A stretch of DNA of 64,000 nucleotides, taken from assembly GCF_004354985.1 (NCBI RefSeq), contig NZ_SMSK01000004.1, positions 186,001 through 250,000 of the forward strand, in the 5' to 3' direction. The position numbers were made by a program, and so were the translations under genes. The notes below the pieces were generated by a model that saw nothing but the letters and a program-made list of their open reading frames with translations, was not told where the DNA came from and did no database searches. Shown in pieces: positions 1 through 11,500 of the stretch (positions within the stretch are counted from its first letter, which is position 1; the number at the start of each line of letters is the position of its first letter). Source of the DNA: Segetibacter sp. 3557_3 (GTDB lineage: Bacteria; Bacteroidota; Bacteroidia; Chitinophagales; Chitinophagaceae).

Positions 1-109
1 TTGCAAATAACAGCTCCGGACAAAACACGGAAGGTGATCGAGATTACCCGGTAAGTCATACTCGAATAAAATGGTATAGTTTGGTTTCTGCCCCATTGCA
101 ATATATAAA

Positions 110-660
110 GCTCATTGCAAAGACAAGCGATCCCATGTTCAGGAATAAGGACCGGGTTCAGTTTCTAAGTCAATGAAGTTGTTGTCTTGCAGTAATAATT
201 TTTGAAGCAACATTGCGAGGCACGAAGCAATTCCATGTTCTGGAAGAAGAACCAAATTTCGAATTCTACAGTCAAAGAAATTGTTTTGGTGCAGTAACAT
301 GTAAAAAGCAACATCGTCAATGCGAGGTACGAAGCAATCCCATGTTCTGGAAGTATGACCGGATTTAATTTGTGAAGTCAACAGAATAGTTTTCGTGCAG
401 TAACAATTAAAAAGCAACATCGTCTTGCGAGCAATGAAGCAATCCCATGTTTGGAAGTAGGACCGAGTTCAATTTCTAAGTCATCGGAATTGTTTTGGTG
501 CAGTAACATGTAAAAACCAACATCGTCATTGCGAGGAACGAAGCAATCCCATGTTCGGGAAGTGGGACCGGGTTCAATTTCTGAGGCCAACCGAATTGTG
601 TTAGTGCAGAGACGTTCAAAAACCACCAGCCTGATCATTTGCACCTCGCCCTTGCAATGA
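110..660 (-). repeat. Dispersed repeat cluster, minus-orientation copies
   Basis: Five or six copies of a core reading GCGAGGCACGAAGCAATCCC on the + strand (near 121, 218, 324, 427 and 530), spaced about 103-106 bases. Each is followed by CATGTTCTGGAAG-like sequence and a diverged spacer. The core is the reverse complement of the core in the tandem blocks further right. The spacer sequence around 590-660 recurs at about 1973-2050, so part of the cluster was duplicated. Open frames through here are repeat-driven and not believable genes. Confidence 0.85.
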
Positions 661-714
661 TGAAGTCCGTCACTCTTCTGGCCAACAATATCTCTGCAAG
701 ATTAAACTTCCGAT

Positions 715-1300
715 GTTACAACAATGGATTGCTTCGTACCTCGCAATGACGGAAAGGTTATTCCTCTGAATGTGATTTCAGCTATGGTTTATGCTTTTGC
801 TTCACAAAGGCTTGGTTGACTTCCGACCTGCTAGCGTTTACAACGCTACAACAATGGATTGCTTCGTGCCTCGCAATAACGGGAACGTTGGTTGCTCCGA
901 AGGTGATATGGCAAACAAATATGCTTTCGCCTAAACAACACTTGGTTGACTTCCGACCTGCTAGCGTTTACAACGCTACAACAATGGATTGCTTCGTGCC
1001 TCGCAATAACGGGAACGTTGGTTGCTCCGAAGGTGATATGGCAAACAAATATGCTTTCGCCTAAACAACACTTTGTTGACTTCCGACCTGCCAACAATTA
1101 CAACTTTACAACAATGGATTGCTTCGTGCCTCGCAATGACGGGAACGTTGGTTGCTCCGAAGGTGATACGGCAAACAAATATGCTTTCACCAACCAACGC
1201 TTCGTTGACTTCGGACCTGCCAACGATCACAACGCTACAGCAAGGGATTGCTTCGTACGTCGCAATGACGGGAAGGTGAGGGCTCTCCAGAAAAAATTCG
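715..1300 (+). repeat. Tandem repeat block, about 130-bp unit
   Basis: Five copies of the core GGATTGCTTCGTGCCTCGCA (near 724, 853, 983, 1113 and 1245). The 130-bp spacing between the copies at 853 and 983 is exact and their intervening sequence is almost identical. Each unit also has a GTTGACTTCCGACCTGC segment and, in several, the small palindrome TAGCGTTTACAACGCTA. The orientation is opposite to that of the 110-660 cluster. The block ends about 100 bases before the GIY-YIG gene. Confidence 0.9.
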
Positions 1301-1402
1301 AACAGGCAGCGCCTTGTAACATTTAAAGAAAATCGTTACCCTTTGAAATGCCCCTTGAATATTTTATTTTGGGGATAGCTAGTAGAGTAAAACGATAAGG
1401 CG

Positions 1403-1702
1403 ATGAGATACGGTGGTTGCATTTATATCTTAACAAACAAAAATTACACAGTACTTTATACAGGGGTCACATCAGATCTCAAGAAGAGATTATATCAACA
1501 CACACAAAAGGACTACGACAAAAGTTTTACAGCACGCTATAACTGTTTCGTACTTGTCTACTATGAAACTTTCAATAGGATAGAAGAAGCAATAGCTAGA
1601 GAGAAGCAAGTTAAAGGCGGCAGCAGAGCTGCCAAAGAGAAGATGATCAATGCAATTAATCCCGAATGGAAAGACCTATCAGATGTAGTCAATAACTGGT
1701 GA
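1403..1702 (+). CDS. Small GIY-YIG domain nuclease
   Basis: A 99-residue protein that is a stand-alone GIY-YIG endonuclease domain (UPF0213/YhbQ-like size). The GIY strand is CIYILTN (about residues 6-12), the YIG strand is LYTGVT (about 18-23), the conserved Arg lies in DLKKRLYQH, and the catalytic Glu in AIAREKQVKGG. The C-terminus (INPEWKDLSD) also matches the family. Such proteins cleave DNA with a metal ion; the substrate here is unknown. The gene is the only credible one within the first 3.9 kb and is bracketed on both sides by the same repeat family in mirrored orientation. This suggests, but does not prove, a functional link between nuclease and repeats. Confidence 0.88.
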   Translation: MRYGGCIYILTNKNYTVLYTGVTSDLKKRLYQHTQKDYDKSFTARYNCFVLVYYETFNRIEEAIAREKQVKGGSRAAKEKMINAINPEWKDLSDVVNNW

Positions 1703-1809
1703 TCTACTATTGCGTAATGATGTTAAACACGTTTAAACATGCGGGTAAGACCTCCACATGATTAGATGCGTAATCGTTTAAATCTAGATGATAAGTAGTA
1801 GCACTTGCA

Positions 1810-2050
1810 AAGCATCGTCACTGCGAGGTACGAAGCAATCCCATGTTCTGGAAGTAGGACCAATTCCGACGTCGAAAGCCAACGGAATTGTTTGGGTGCA
1901 ATAACAATTATAAAGCAACATCGTCATTGCGAGGCACGAAGCAATCCCATGTTCAGGAAGTAGGACCGGGTTCTATTTCTGAGGCCAACCGAATTGTGTT
2001 AGTGCAGAGACGTTCAAAAGCCACCAGCCTGATCATTTGAAGCTCGCCAT
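1810..2050 (-). repeat. Dispersed repeat cluster, minus-orientation copies
   Basis: Two copies of the GCGAGGCACGAAGCAATCCC core (near 1829 and 1930), then a segment (about 1973-2050) nearly identical to 590-660. The pair of blocks 110-1300 and 1810-3775 therefore repeats the same order (minus cores, shared linker, plus tandem units) on the two sides of the GIY-YIG gene. Confidence 0.85.
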
Positions 2051-2099
2051 TTCAATAATGGGAGTCCGTCTCTTTCCTGTACAACAGCGATTTTTGCCT

Positions 2100-3775
2100 C
2101 GTTTAAACTTACAAGGCTACAACAAAGGATTGCTTCGTGCCTCGCAATGACGGGAACGCTGGTTGCTTCGAATGTGAATTCAGTTAGGGTTGATGCTTTC
2201 GTTTGACATATAAACGTGGTTGACTTCCGACCTGCGAAGCGTTTACAACGCTACAACAAGGGATTGCTTCGTGCCTCGCAATGACGGGAACGGTTGTTGC
2301 TCCGAATATGGTTTGGCAAACGTTTATGCTTTCACCAACCAACGCTTCGTTGACTTCCGACCTGCCAACGATCACAACGCTACAACAAGGGATTGCTTCG
2401 TGCCTCGCAATGACGGGAAGGTTGGTTGCTTTGAATGTGATTTCAGTTAGGGTTGATGCTTTCGTTTGACATATAAACGTGGTTGACTTCCGACCTGCCA
2501 GCGATGACAGCGCTACAACAAGGCATTGCTTCGTGCCTCGCAATGACCCTAACGCTGGTTGCTGCAGATATGAATTTAGCTAGGGTTTATGCTTTCGCTT
2601 AAGATATGACGTGGTTGACTTCCGACCTGCGAAGCGTTTACAACGCTACAACAAGGGATTGCTTCGTGCCTCGCAATGACGGGAACGGTTGTTGCTCCGA
2701 AGGTGATACGGCAAACGACTAGGTTTTCACTTAACAATTGGTTTGGTTGACTTCGGACCTGCCAGCGATCACAACGCTACAACAAGGGATTGCTTCGTGC
2801 CTCGCAATGACGGGTACGGTAGTTGCTTTGAATGTGATTTCAGTTAAGGTTGATGCTTTCGTTTGACATATAAACGTGGTTGACTTCCGACCTGCGAAGC
2901 GTTTACAACGCTACAACAAGGGATTGCTTCGTGCCTCGCAATGACGGGAACGCTGGTTCCTCCGAATATGGTTCGGCAAACCTTTATGCTTTCGCCTAAG
3001 CAACGCCTTCGTTGACTTCCGACCTGCCAACGACCACAACGCTACAACAAGGGATTGCTTCGTGCCTCGCAATGACGGGAACGCTGGTTGCTTCGAATGT
3101 GAATTCAGTTAGGGTTGATGCTTTCGTTTGACATATAAACGTGGTTGACTTCCGACCTGCCAGCGATGACAACGCTACAACAAGGGATTGCTTCGTGCCT
3201 AATAATGACGGGTACGGTGGTTGCTCCGAAGGTGATACGGCAAACGACTAGGTTTTCACTTAACAATTGGTTTGGTTGACTTCGGACCTGCCAGCGATGA
3301 CAGCGCTACAACAAGGCATTGCTTCGTGCCTGGCAATGACCCTAACGCTGGTTGCTGCAGATATGAATTTAGCTAGGGTTTATGCTTTCGCTTAAGATAT
3401 GACGTGGTTGACTTCCGACCTGCGAAGCGTTTACAACGCTACAACAAGTTGCTTCGTGCCTCGCAATGACGGGAACGGTTGTTGCTCCGAATGTGGTTCG
3501 GCAAACTTTTATGCTTTCGCCTAAGCAACGCCTTCGTTGACTTCCGACTCCGAGACGATCACAACTTTACAAGAAGGGATTGCTTCGTGCCTCGCAATGA
3601 CGGGAACGTTGTTGCTCCGAATATGGTTCGGCAAACTTTTATGCTTTCGCCTAAGCAACGCCTTCGTTGACTTCCGACTCCGAGACGATCACAACTTTAC
3701 AAGAAGGGATTGCTTCGTGCCTCGCAATGACGGGAAAGCTTCGTGCCTTGCAATGACGGGAACGCCTGGTGCGAG
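2100..3775 (+). repeat. Long tandem repeat block, about 13 units of about 130 bp
   Basis: Thirteen or so units with the GGATTGCTTCGTGCCTCGCA core (near 2126, 2263, 2391, 2521, 2655, 2786, 2921, 3050, 3183, 3315, 3450, 3578 and 3708) and a clipped copy near 3740. Spacers come in at least three recurring versions (GCTCCGAAGGTGATA, GCTTCGAATGTGAATTCAG and GCTGCAGATATGAATTTAG types) that alternate along the block. This indicates duplication of multi-unit segments. The units at about 3479-3600 and 3600-3720 are almost identical. Frames open through the units are artefacts of the repeat. Confidence 0.9.
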
Positions 3776-3931
3776 ATACGCCTTCTGATTGAGGGACCTC
3801 CTCAGATCGGTTAAGATGTTGACCAGGGCGATGCACCTGAACGGAGCGTCGCAAGGATGTTCAATCAGTGAACAAATGCTGGTCACCAAAAAAGCCAAAC
3901 AAACCGGTGCTGAATAAAACGAAAAATCAAA

Positions 3932-4129
3932 TCACTTTGCTGTAAATCGTGTAACAGGCTTCCTTATTTTTTTAAGCAACCGCTTGCGTACTTTCAACAG
4001 ATCTTTGCTGACTGCCTTACTTTGGTCGGTGATAATATGAAGTGGATAGTAGTGACCATGGTTTACGCGATATCCGTCTGTCATTGGCTGGTCCGCCGGT
4101 GTAGATTTTTGGTTGTCATCTTTGTCCAT
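3932..4129 (-). CDS. Small basic hypothetical protein
   Basis: A 65-residue protein of no recognised family. The N-terminal half is hydrophilic and the C-terminus is strongly basic (KVRKRLLKKIRKPVTRF). There is no signal peptide or membrane segment. It lies 21 bases downstream of the metallophosphoesterase gene on the same strand, so it could be the second gene of a short operon. The short length and lack of a recognised homologue keep confidence moderate. Confidence 0.45.
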   Translation of the reverse strand: MDKDDNQKSTPADQPMTDGYRVNHGHYYPLHIITDQSKAVSKDLLKVRKRLLKKIRKPVTRFTAK

Positions 4130-4150
4130 CAGAAAATACGTTAAGATTGT

Positions 4151-4924
4151 CTAAAATCCTTTTCTAAGCATTTCGGCGTATGCATCGGGTAGGGGACTTT
4201 CCTCGATTGCCTTAGCAGCCTTTTCTACATCATATTCAAACCTCACAAAGTCGACCTGGATAGCGTGTTTGTTTGAAATCGAACTTTCGGCATTTATCGT
4301 CAACATGACATAGCAGCCCTTTGGATTGTTGTCCTTGGGCTTGCCTACAGAGCCGGTATTAATAGCATGACGATAACGGGGAGTTTCCGTTGGCGCAGTT
4401 GGGAGAACCCGGTGATAGGGTTTGTGGGTATGTCCAAAACACAGGATATCAGCATCAGCCTGCTCCATGATTCTGAGCAGGCTTTTTTCGTTCCTATCCT
4501 CAAAAAGGTACTCGTTTATTTTACGCGGGCTACCATGTACCAATAACAGGTTTAGCTTGTCGTTATTGAGCTGGAATTCCAGTTTAATGTGAGCAGGTAG
4601 GGTTCTTAGATATCTTCTTTCATCGGGTCTCACAAGCGTGTTTGTGTAGGCTATCGAAATTTTTCCCATGTCCCGTTCAACGTCGGTTTTATAGGCACAG
4701 CCACATTCGTCGCTCAATAGGCCAATACCCTGATCATAGTTTCCAGCAATGGTTGGAATACACCTTTTCCTGATCTCGTTGATAACTTCGTTGGGCCAAA
4801 TATTGTAGCCAACCAAATCACCAAGGCAGTAAATGGCGTCTGGCATTTGCGCTTCTATGCTCTTAAAACAAGCCTCCAATGCAGGAAGGTTCGCGTGTAT
4901 ATCACTAAACAATGCAATTCTCAT
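4151..4924 (-). CDS. Calcineurin-like metallophosphoesterase
   Basis: A 257-residue cytoplasmic phosphoesterase of the YfcE/MJ0936-type group. Metal-binding motifs appear in order: SDIHANLPAL at the N-terminus (D8, H10), LGDLVGYN, GNYDQG (a variant of GNHD), LLVHGSPR, and GHTHKPYH followed by NTGSVGKPKD. Family members hydrolyse phosphodiesters or act as Ser/Thr protein phosphatases; the substrate cannot be told from the sequence. The length is usual for the family. The ATG start opens directly on the first beta strand, and a small basic gene follows 21 bases downstream. Confidence 0.9.
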   Translation of the reverse strand: MRIALFSDIHANLPALEACFKSIEAQMPDAIYCLGDLVGYNIWPNEVINEIRKRCIPTIAGNYDQGIGLLSDECGCAYKTDVERDMGKISIAYTNTLVRPDERRYLRTLPAHIKLEFQLNNDKLNLLLVHGSPRKINEYLFEDRNEKSLLRIMEQADADILCFGHTHKPYHRVLPTAPTETPRYRHAINTGSVGKPKDNNPKGCYVMLTINAESSISNKHAIQVDFVRFEYDVEKAAKAIEESPLPDAYAEMLRKGF

Positions 4925-5283
4925 GCAGTAGGATTTTATGCTTTTAAGTCGAGGGTTTGAGTACCACCTCTTCTACAACCAGCATGCAACATCTACCAGG
5001 GCTATAAGGCCGGCACTTCTACCAGCAGACGGAAATATGACTCCGTAAGAGCCTGCTCGCTTTTTAACCCAACGAGTCCTCTAGCAACGCCAATGGCAAA
5101 TTCAAAGTTACCCCCAGCTTGTAGACGAAAGTGCTGACGAACCTGGTACCGTTTGCGCTGAAATAACCCACTCGAAAATGCCCCATTGTTGTTATGGCTG
5201 AGAACCTCATAGGACTACTGTAATATTAGTAAGTCGTAATTGGTTTATTGCAATGTAACGATAATCGAAAATAAAAAAAGGGG
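4925..5283. other. Gene-free stretch between MPPE and ArsR genes
   Basis: No credible frame was seen on either strand. The reverse strand at about 5100-5200 reads for a short distance like a beta-barrel protein tail, but with stops, so I do not call a gene. The AT-rich segment at about 5225-5280, next to the 3' end of the ArsR gene, probably holds only its transcript end. Confidence 0.4.
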
Positions 5284-5640
5284 CTAACAACAAGAAGTAT
5301 TATTAGGCTCGTACCCCACAAAAAATTTTTCCATCTCCTGCCTGTATTGCTTCCAAACTTTATCATCAATACAATAACAAACACTTGTTCCATCAACTGT
5401 GCCCTTGATTAAGCCCGCATTCTTTAGCTCTTTAAGGTGTTGTGATATGGTTGCCTGTGCCAGTCCCAACTCTTCTACCAGGTCGCCACAAATACATGTT
5501 TGAGCATTAACCAGGTACTCGATAATCGCGATACGGGCAGGATGAGCTAATGCCTTAAGCATTACTGCCAATTTGTTTTGCTTCTCGGTAAATATTTCTG
5601 ACTTCGTGACTCCCATATCAATTGCAATTTTACGATACAA
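5284..5640 (-). CDS. ArsR/SmtB-family winged-helix repressor
   Basis: A 118-residue regulator. The winged-helix core starts at [16 protein letters not shown] (about residues 29-43) and has a recognition helix in [23 protein letters not shown] (C49, C51) sits where ArsR proteins carry their metal-sensing ELCVCDL motif, and the protein ends in CC, so thiol-based sensing of arsenite or another soft metal is plausible. No arsenic genes adjoin it. Met9 (MGVTKSEIF) is an alternative start. It would bind its own promoter; a short perfect palindrome lies about 50 bases upstream. Confidence 0.88.
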   Translation of the reverse strand: MYRKIAIDMGVTKSEIFTEKQNKLAVMLKALAHPARIAIIEYLVNAQTCICGDLVEELGLAQATISQHLKELKNAGLIKGTVDGTSVCYCIDDKVWKQYRQEMEKFFVGYEPNNTSCC

Positions 5641-6084
5641 TTTGGAATGATGATCAGCTAACTCAAAATCTTACCGGAAAAGGTATGGTAGATCACCCTT
5701 GCGGTGATCCACAAAAGGCTTGTAGCCTTCCCGGAGGGAGTACCTCGTTTTTGATGCATAGAGCCCAAGAATGTTTCCCGGCGCAACGGGTGCACCGCAC
5801 ATTGACCCACCGGCTTACCAACTTAACAGCTATTTCGGTGTTGCTTATGTTTCGAAACCGGACATTTCTTGTACACAAATGAACAGCCTAATTGCAGATC
5901 GGTTTATTAAATGTCTGATTTCTAAGATATTAGATGAGTGGATTACTGTTTGAAGTTGTAATGGATCCGAAAGCATGGCGGCAGGCAATACTTGAAATTT
6001 TGTTTACACCCGATGAACAAATTCAAAGTTTTAAACAGGGCGCGTTTTCAAATACGATAGACAAACAACCTAAAACACATTCAC
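5641..6084. other. Intergenic region between divergent ArsR and permease genes
   Basis: 444 bases between the divergent ArsR and permease genes. It holds the palindrome at 5691-5707 and otherwise short frames without recognisable features. Promoters for both flanking genes must lie here, but I could not place a convincing Bacteroidota TTTG/TAnnTTTG pair. Confidence 0.4.
5691..5707. promoter_or_regulatory. Perfect 7-bp inverted repeat upstream of ArsR gene
   Basis: GATCACC-CTT-GCGGTGATC-type palindrome (7-bp arms around a short loop), about 50 bases upstream of the ArsR start. It is a candidate operator for the repressor. The assignment is by position and symmetry only. Confidence 0.3.
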
Positions 6085-8465
6085 TTGATCCGGAATTATT
6101 TTAAAGTCACAATCCGCAACCTGATGCGAAGGCCACTGTTTACATTTATCAATGTATCCGGGCTGAGCATAGGGATTGCCTGCGCTGTTTTTACTTTCCT
6201 CTATGTAAAAAGCGAGCTCGGCTATGACCGGTTCCATGCAAATGCCGGCAACATCTACCGGGTCAACTCCATTCAAAAAAATTCAGGCGAGACGGCTCTT
6301 GTAGCAACAACTCCACCTCCGTTGGCTGCAACGCTCCGCAAGGATTTTGCCGAAGTAAAGCATACCGTAAGGGTAGGGCGCTGGTGGGCAAACTTCAAGT
6401 CGGAAGCCCAGGTATTTGAAGAAAAAAGCATCTATGCAGTTGATCCGTCGTTCCTGTCTGTTTTTTCTTTCCCGCTGCTGAAAGGCACCAGGGAACAGGC
6501 ACTTCTCCGGCCAGATGCGATACTGATTACCGAACAAACGGCGGAGAAATATTTTGGCCAAGGTTGGCAGAACAAAAGCGTTGTTGGCAAGCAATTGTCA
6601 GCGAAAGCCGGAAAGGACGAATACACGTTTACCATTACGGGGGTTTTGAGCAACATTCCTGTACAATCGACCCTGCAGTTTGACTTTTTGGTTCCTTTTG
6701 CGTTTCTTGAAAAGTTTGACAATGCAACAGAACAATGGGGTTACTATTCGTACTATACATTTGTGCAAACGGCAGCGGGAACTGATGAAGCCCGGTTTGC
6801 AGAGAAGGTAAAGGCGCAGATAGCCACGTACCGGCCTGGTTCCGAAACGACCTTGCAATTACAGCAGTTAACGAACATCTACCTGAATTCGAATGTCGCG
6901 TACAATTCGGAACTCGGTGTTGTTGGCAATCGCAGCTATGTCAACATCTTCATCACCACAGGCATACTGATCCTGCTGCTGGCCTGCATCAATTTTATAA
7001 ACCTCAGCACCGCCCAAACGGTGCCACGTTCTAAAGAAGTTGGCCTCCGCAAAACCATTGGCGCATCGCGCGTACAGCTGGTGTCGCAATTTCTTTTTGA
7101 GGCAGCCATACTGTGTGGTGCCGCTGTGCTTCTTGCTTTCCTGCTTGTTGAGTTGGCTTTTCCTCTTTTTTCAACGTTGTATGGCAAACCCATTCGCCAG
7201 GATTATGATGCCTCTTTTTGTATGGGCTTAGCCGTTCTCTACCTCGCCACCGTGCTGCTGGCGGGTTCTTACCCTGCGTTTTATCTTTCTTCGTTTAAAC
7301 CGGTAAAAGTGTTGAAAGGTGTTATCGTAGCACCCAGGCGGCACCGGTTTCGACAAGCACTCATATTAACACAGTTTGTTGTTGCAGTAGTTATGATCAT
7401 AGCGGCTATCGTGGTGGCAAGCCAGCTTCGTTATCTCCGTACCAAAAACCTGGGCTTCAATCGTTCCCAATTGTTGTATGTGCGGTTGAAGGCACCTGAT
7501 ATAAAAAAGAACTACCGGCTGTTTAAATCTGACATTCAGCAACAAGCTGACGTGGCCGGCATTACTGCATCTACGGCGAACATGGTAGATGTAAGCAACA
7601 GCAGCAATGGAATTAAGTGGGAAGGCATGCAGCCTGGCGATGATTTTTTAATGACACAAATGACAGTGGATGCCGACTTTTTGAAAACCACTGGCATAGC
7701 GTTGTTGGAAGGCCGCAATTTTTCAAGTGAGGTAGCAGCTGACTCCGCCGCTTACCTGGTAAATAAAACTGCAGCGGAACGTTTGGGTATGTGGAAGAAT
7801 GCTATAGGAAAAAAACTAACATTTTGGGGCACTGAGGGAACCATCATTGGCATCCTCAAGGACTTTAACTACCAGGCGCTGACCACTTCCATTCAACCCA
7901 TGGTGTTCGGTACCGCCCCGAAGAGTGGCACTTCAACCTCCTGGTTAAAACAAAGCCCGGCAAGGCTGCTGCTACCATTGCACGTATTGAACGTTTATAC
8001 AAAAAATACGATCCCGAGTCGCCTATTGAATATGGCTTTGTCGACGAGGCGCTTGACAAGCAGTACAATTCGCAACAAGGAACCGCTAAAATCATTGCCT
8101 GTTTTACCCTGCTTGCAGTAGCCTTATCGTGCCTCGGCTTATTGGGCCTGGCGGCGTACACGGCAGAACAACGGACAAAGGAAATTGGGGTTCGCAAAAT
8201 ATTGGGAGCTGAAGTTAGCACCCTTGTTTCCCTGCTTTCAAAAGATTTTTTGAAGCTGGTACTACTTGCCATTATAATTGCCACGCCGGTGGGTGCGTAT
8301 ATCATGATAATCTGGCTCAGGGATTTTGCCTACCGTATTAGCCTTAGCTGGTGGATGTTTGTTGGGGCCGGCATGCTTGCCTTGGTTGCAGCGCTGGTTA
8401 CGACCAGCTACCACGCTTTTAAAATCGCTGTTGCAAACCCGGTAAAAAATCTTCGGACCGAATAA
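6085..8465 (+). pseudogene. MacB/FtsX-type ABC transporter permease with a frameshift
   Basis: This would encode about 793 residues of a MacB_PCD plus two-FtsX permease, a common Bacteroidota antimicrobial-export type. The start is TTG at 6085 (MIRNYFKVTIRNLMRR), preceding TM1, with a periplasmic MacB domain and then three TMs near 6940-7300. The second TM pair and periplasmic domain follow. At 7910/7911 the reading frame shifts: 'MVFG' runs into nonsense, while the next frame continues correctly (YRPEEWHFNLLVKT), through the last FtsX domain (GLAAYTAEQRTKEIGVRK) to 8465. Loss of one T (GGTTACCG to GGTACCG) explains it. No ATPase gene adjoins. It is either a real recent mutation or a sequencing error. 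Confidence 0.85.
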
Positions 8466-8571
8466 CGAACAGAAGCCATTTGATACCTGCTTCTATTAAC
8501 AGTTGAAAAGCAGCATCTTCAATGGCCATTTACCCACACCTGATTTCATTTTATGTAACGTCCACCCCGCT

Positions 8572-11500
8572 TTACAATTGCTGCAAAAGGATGGTGCTTA
8601 GCGACCCGCTTAAAATAAGGTTTAATAAAAAGTTTTGGTCATTTACCGGTCCGTTGAATTTTATGCTGCCGTCCATGTTGATATCATCAGCTGCATAAAC
8701 ACCTGTTAGCACCGTGGCCAGGGAGCCGCCTAATGAGAGGTTAAGAATTTGGTTGTGGTCATTACCCGGGCCTGCATAGCGCACGTTCCCATTTGCATTC
8801 GCATCGCCCGCACGCATGGCCCAAATGGTTCCGAGCTGAAGGGTTGACGTGTAAGCCTGGCTTTGGAAAGCGTTGCCGGATGAGGTTGTAAAATCATGAT
8901 GGGCAGCTCCGCCGCTGAAGTCAAGGATTGTTGCAGAACGAATTCCCAAATGGTTCCTGTGACGGATGGATACAAAATAGCCAGCAGGTGTTACTCCATT
9001 GAAGGTTACCTGGTTGGTCGTGCCATCTATTTCTACAATGGTACCATCCCGCTTTACAAAGGCTGCCCTTCGCGCCACTACGGTACCCGGTGAGGAACTG
9101 CTCCTGAGCTCAATAAGCACCCAGTCAACAATATCACTATGTGCCGCGAAAAACCCCGGAGGCACCCCTTCGTTGGCGTAATGCTTAAACACTTCCGTAG
9201 CATAAGGTTGAGCAGCAGCTTTCTCCTGCAGTATACCAAGGCTATTCAGTGAATTGCTCATGATACCGGTAGCCGAATTGTACGCACCTTGAAGAAAAAC
9301 TTTGCCGCTAAAGGTTATTGTCCCCGCATTTGTTAGACCCGTAAACAACCCAAAGCTGTTGAGTGCGGGGGCGGACATCGTATTGGTCGTTGTATTTAGA
9401 TCGCTACTGGCAAGCGTGTTCCAATTGCCTGCGGGGTTAGCTTGCGCGAGCTTCAGACCCGTTTCGTTCGTGATGGTTCCGAGCCACACATCTTTATATT
9501 TCACATCAATGTCGTAGTTGTATGCTCCCCCGCCTTCGGCCTTGATGCTGTCGTAAAAATACATATGCGGTGAACCCATTGGCAGCGATGGGGGACGTAC
9601 TCCCGAATACCTTCTCACCATTATGGAAGCAGGTACTGGTGCATCCGGCGCCCACCTGATGATAGCAATGGTGTCTGTTGCAAAAAGAAATGTTTGCGTG
9701 GTGCCGGCAATAGGCTTTTCAGGGAAAGCAGTTGCAACCGGAGGAGCAACCCTTGGCGTAAATTCATAAGCACCAAGATCAGGAACACCTTCGGCAAGTG
9801 TGGTTGGACGAGGGTTGCCGTTTTTATCTTTATCATTACCTGGTATGTGGATACCGTGACCATGCAAACCCCAAACCTCAGGATGTGTAGTATCGGGCAC
9901 AAGGGGGGTAAAGTTGAGATAAGCCGGCCTGATTGAAAGAGAATGTTTATCGTTTCCGGATGCTGCTCTCCACGACGCCAAATCCTGGTAAATCGTCGAT
10001 GAGGCCCCTGATTGCACAAGATTGCCCTGCGGCGAGAAAAGGTTATTGTAGTCGCTGGAAACAGCGCTGCCGATTTTCATAGCCAGGCCGATGCCCGAAT
10101 GAGAGATGATATTATTTCTTACAATAATATCATTGCCGTTGATATCAGCACCAGTCATTACGGCGCCTGTCGCCAGTTTTTCGGAAGCAGTGGTTGAACG
10201 TACCGAATTATTGTAGATGTGAAGGTTAGTCCCCGAGCAGGATAATGCCGTTTGGCTGCCACCAGATGCATTGGTGATATACGCCACATTATTGGTGATT
10301 AAGGCGTTGTGGCTGGCACTGATCAACAAACCTGTGGCAGTAAGATTTGGTTCCGGGTTTGGACCAAAAGTATAGGATTCATTACCTACGCCTACTAAGT
10401 TGTTGCGGACAATCCCCGGGTTTTGAGCTGTGCTTAGCGCGTTGTAAATGGCCATACCTTTTGCAGAAACATTCTTTACCACTCCGCTAACCGAATTGTT
10501 CAGGATTTCATATGAACCACCGCAATTGATAAGGTTGACACTTGCCCCTGCCGTACCGTTGGAGGTAACTGTATTACCCGTAAACCTGAGGTTTGCTGAA
10601 TTGGATACCGTTGCACCACTTAACCTGGATGTAATCACATTATTGCGTATGGCAATGTCATCTCCCGAAAGCAACATCCCAAAATTCCCGCCTGTAATCG
10701 TGTTATTGAAAAATACCCCATTTGATACCATGCCATATATTCCGGTAAGTAAAAAGCCGGTTGTCGGATCAGTTGATTCGGGTACTTTGATCGTGCAATC
10801 AATTATACTATCGTTACTGCAATCGTTGAATTCGATGGCCCTTCCATATTGAGGTGTGGTATACATGTTTGAAGTGATCTTCAATGCCCGCAAGGTTAAA
10901 TAACGCACACTGTCGAGCCTTAAAACAAATAGACTGGCTGCCGAAGTCATAAAAGAAACTTCAACCGAATTGCGGTTTCCATCCGCCGGCTCAAATACCA
11001 CCGTGTTGGTGGCCGAAGCACCCGGCATTGGCTTGAACACGAGCTGCTCGTTATAGATACCAGGTGCCACTTTAAAAACAACTGGTCCGTCTATGCCGCA
11101 AGCAATTGCATTAACCGCGTCTGTGAATGTCTGAAAGTTTCGCCCACTTGTAATGGCTTCCCTATTTACCGTGTAGGTGCCAGACAGTAGTGTTGGTACC
11201 GCCAGGTTACTTACCGTAGAATAAGCAACTGTTCCTCCGCAGCCTACCCGTGCACGATAATAAAAGTTCCCTGAAGCAGAGATCGTGGTATCCGGATCCA
11301 TGCTTTCATTGCCGATTTCAACATATGGTCCGGTGGCATCTGTTGCCCTCTGCCATAGATAAGTTTGTCCGGCTCCATATGAGTTGCCCGATAAAGAAAG
11401 CCGCACCTCGGTACCCGAACAGCCGTTGAAAGCACCAATAGCCGAAACAACCGAAGATCCCGCTGTTGGAGGGTTTACACATGGTTGGGCTGTAAACTCG

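Noticed and set aside
816-1326. Overlapping open frames on both strands inside the tandem repeats, up to 126 codons.
   Set aside because: They follow the repeat unit (the same peptide recurs every 130 bases) and read through on both strands, so they are composition artefacts, not genes.
2184-2543. 119-codon minus-strand frame in the long repeat block.
   Set aside because: It is built from the same repeated peptide segments. No start signal, no domain.
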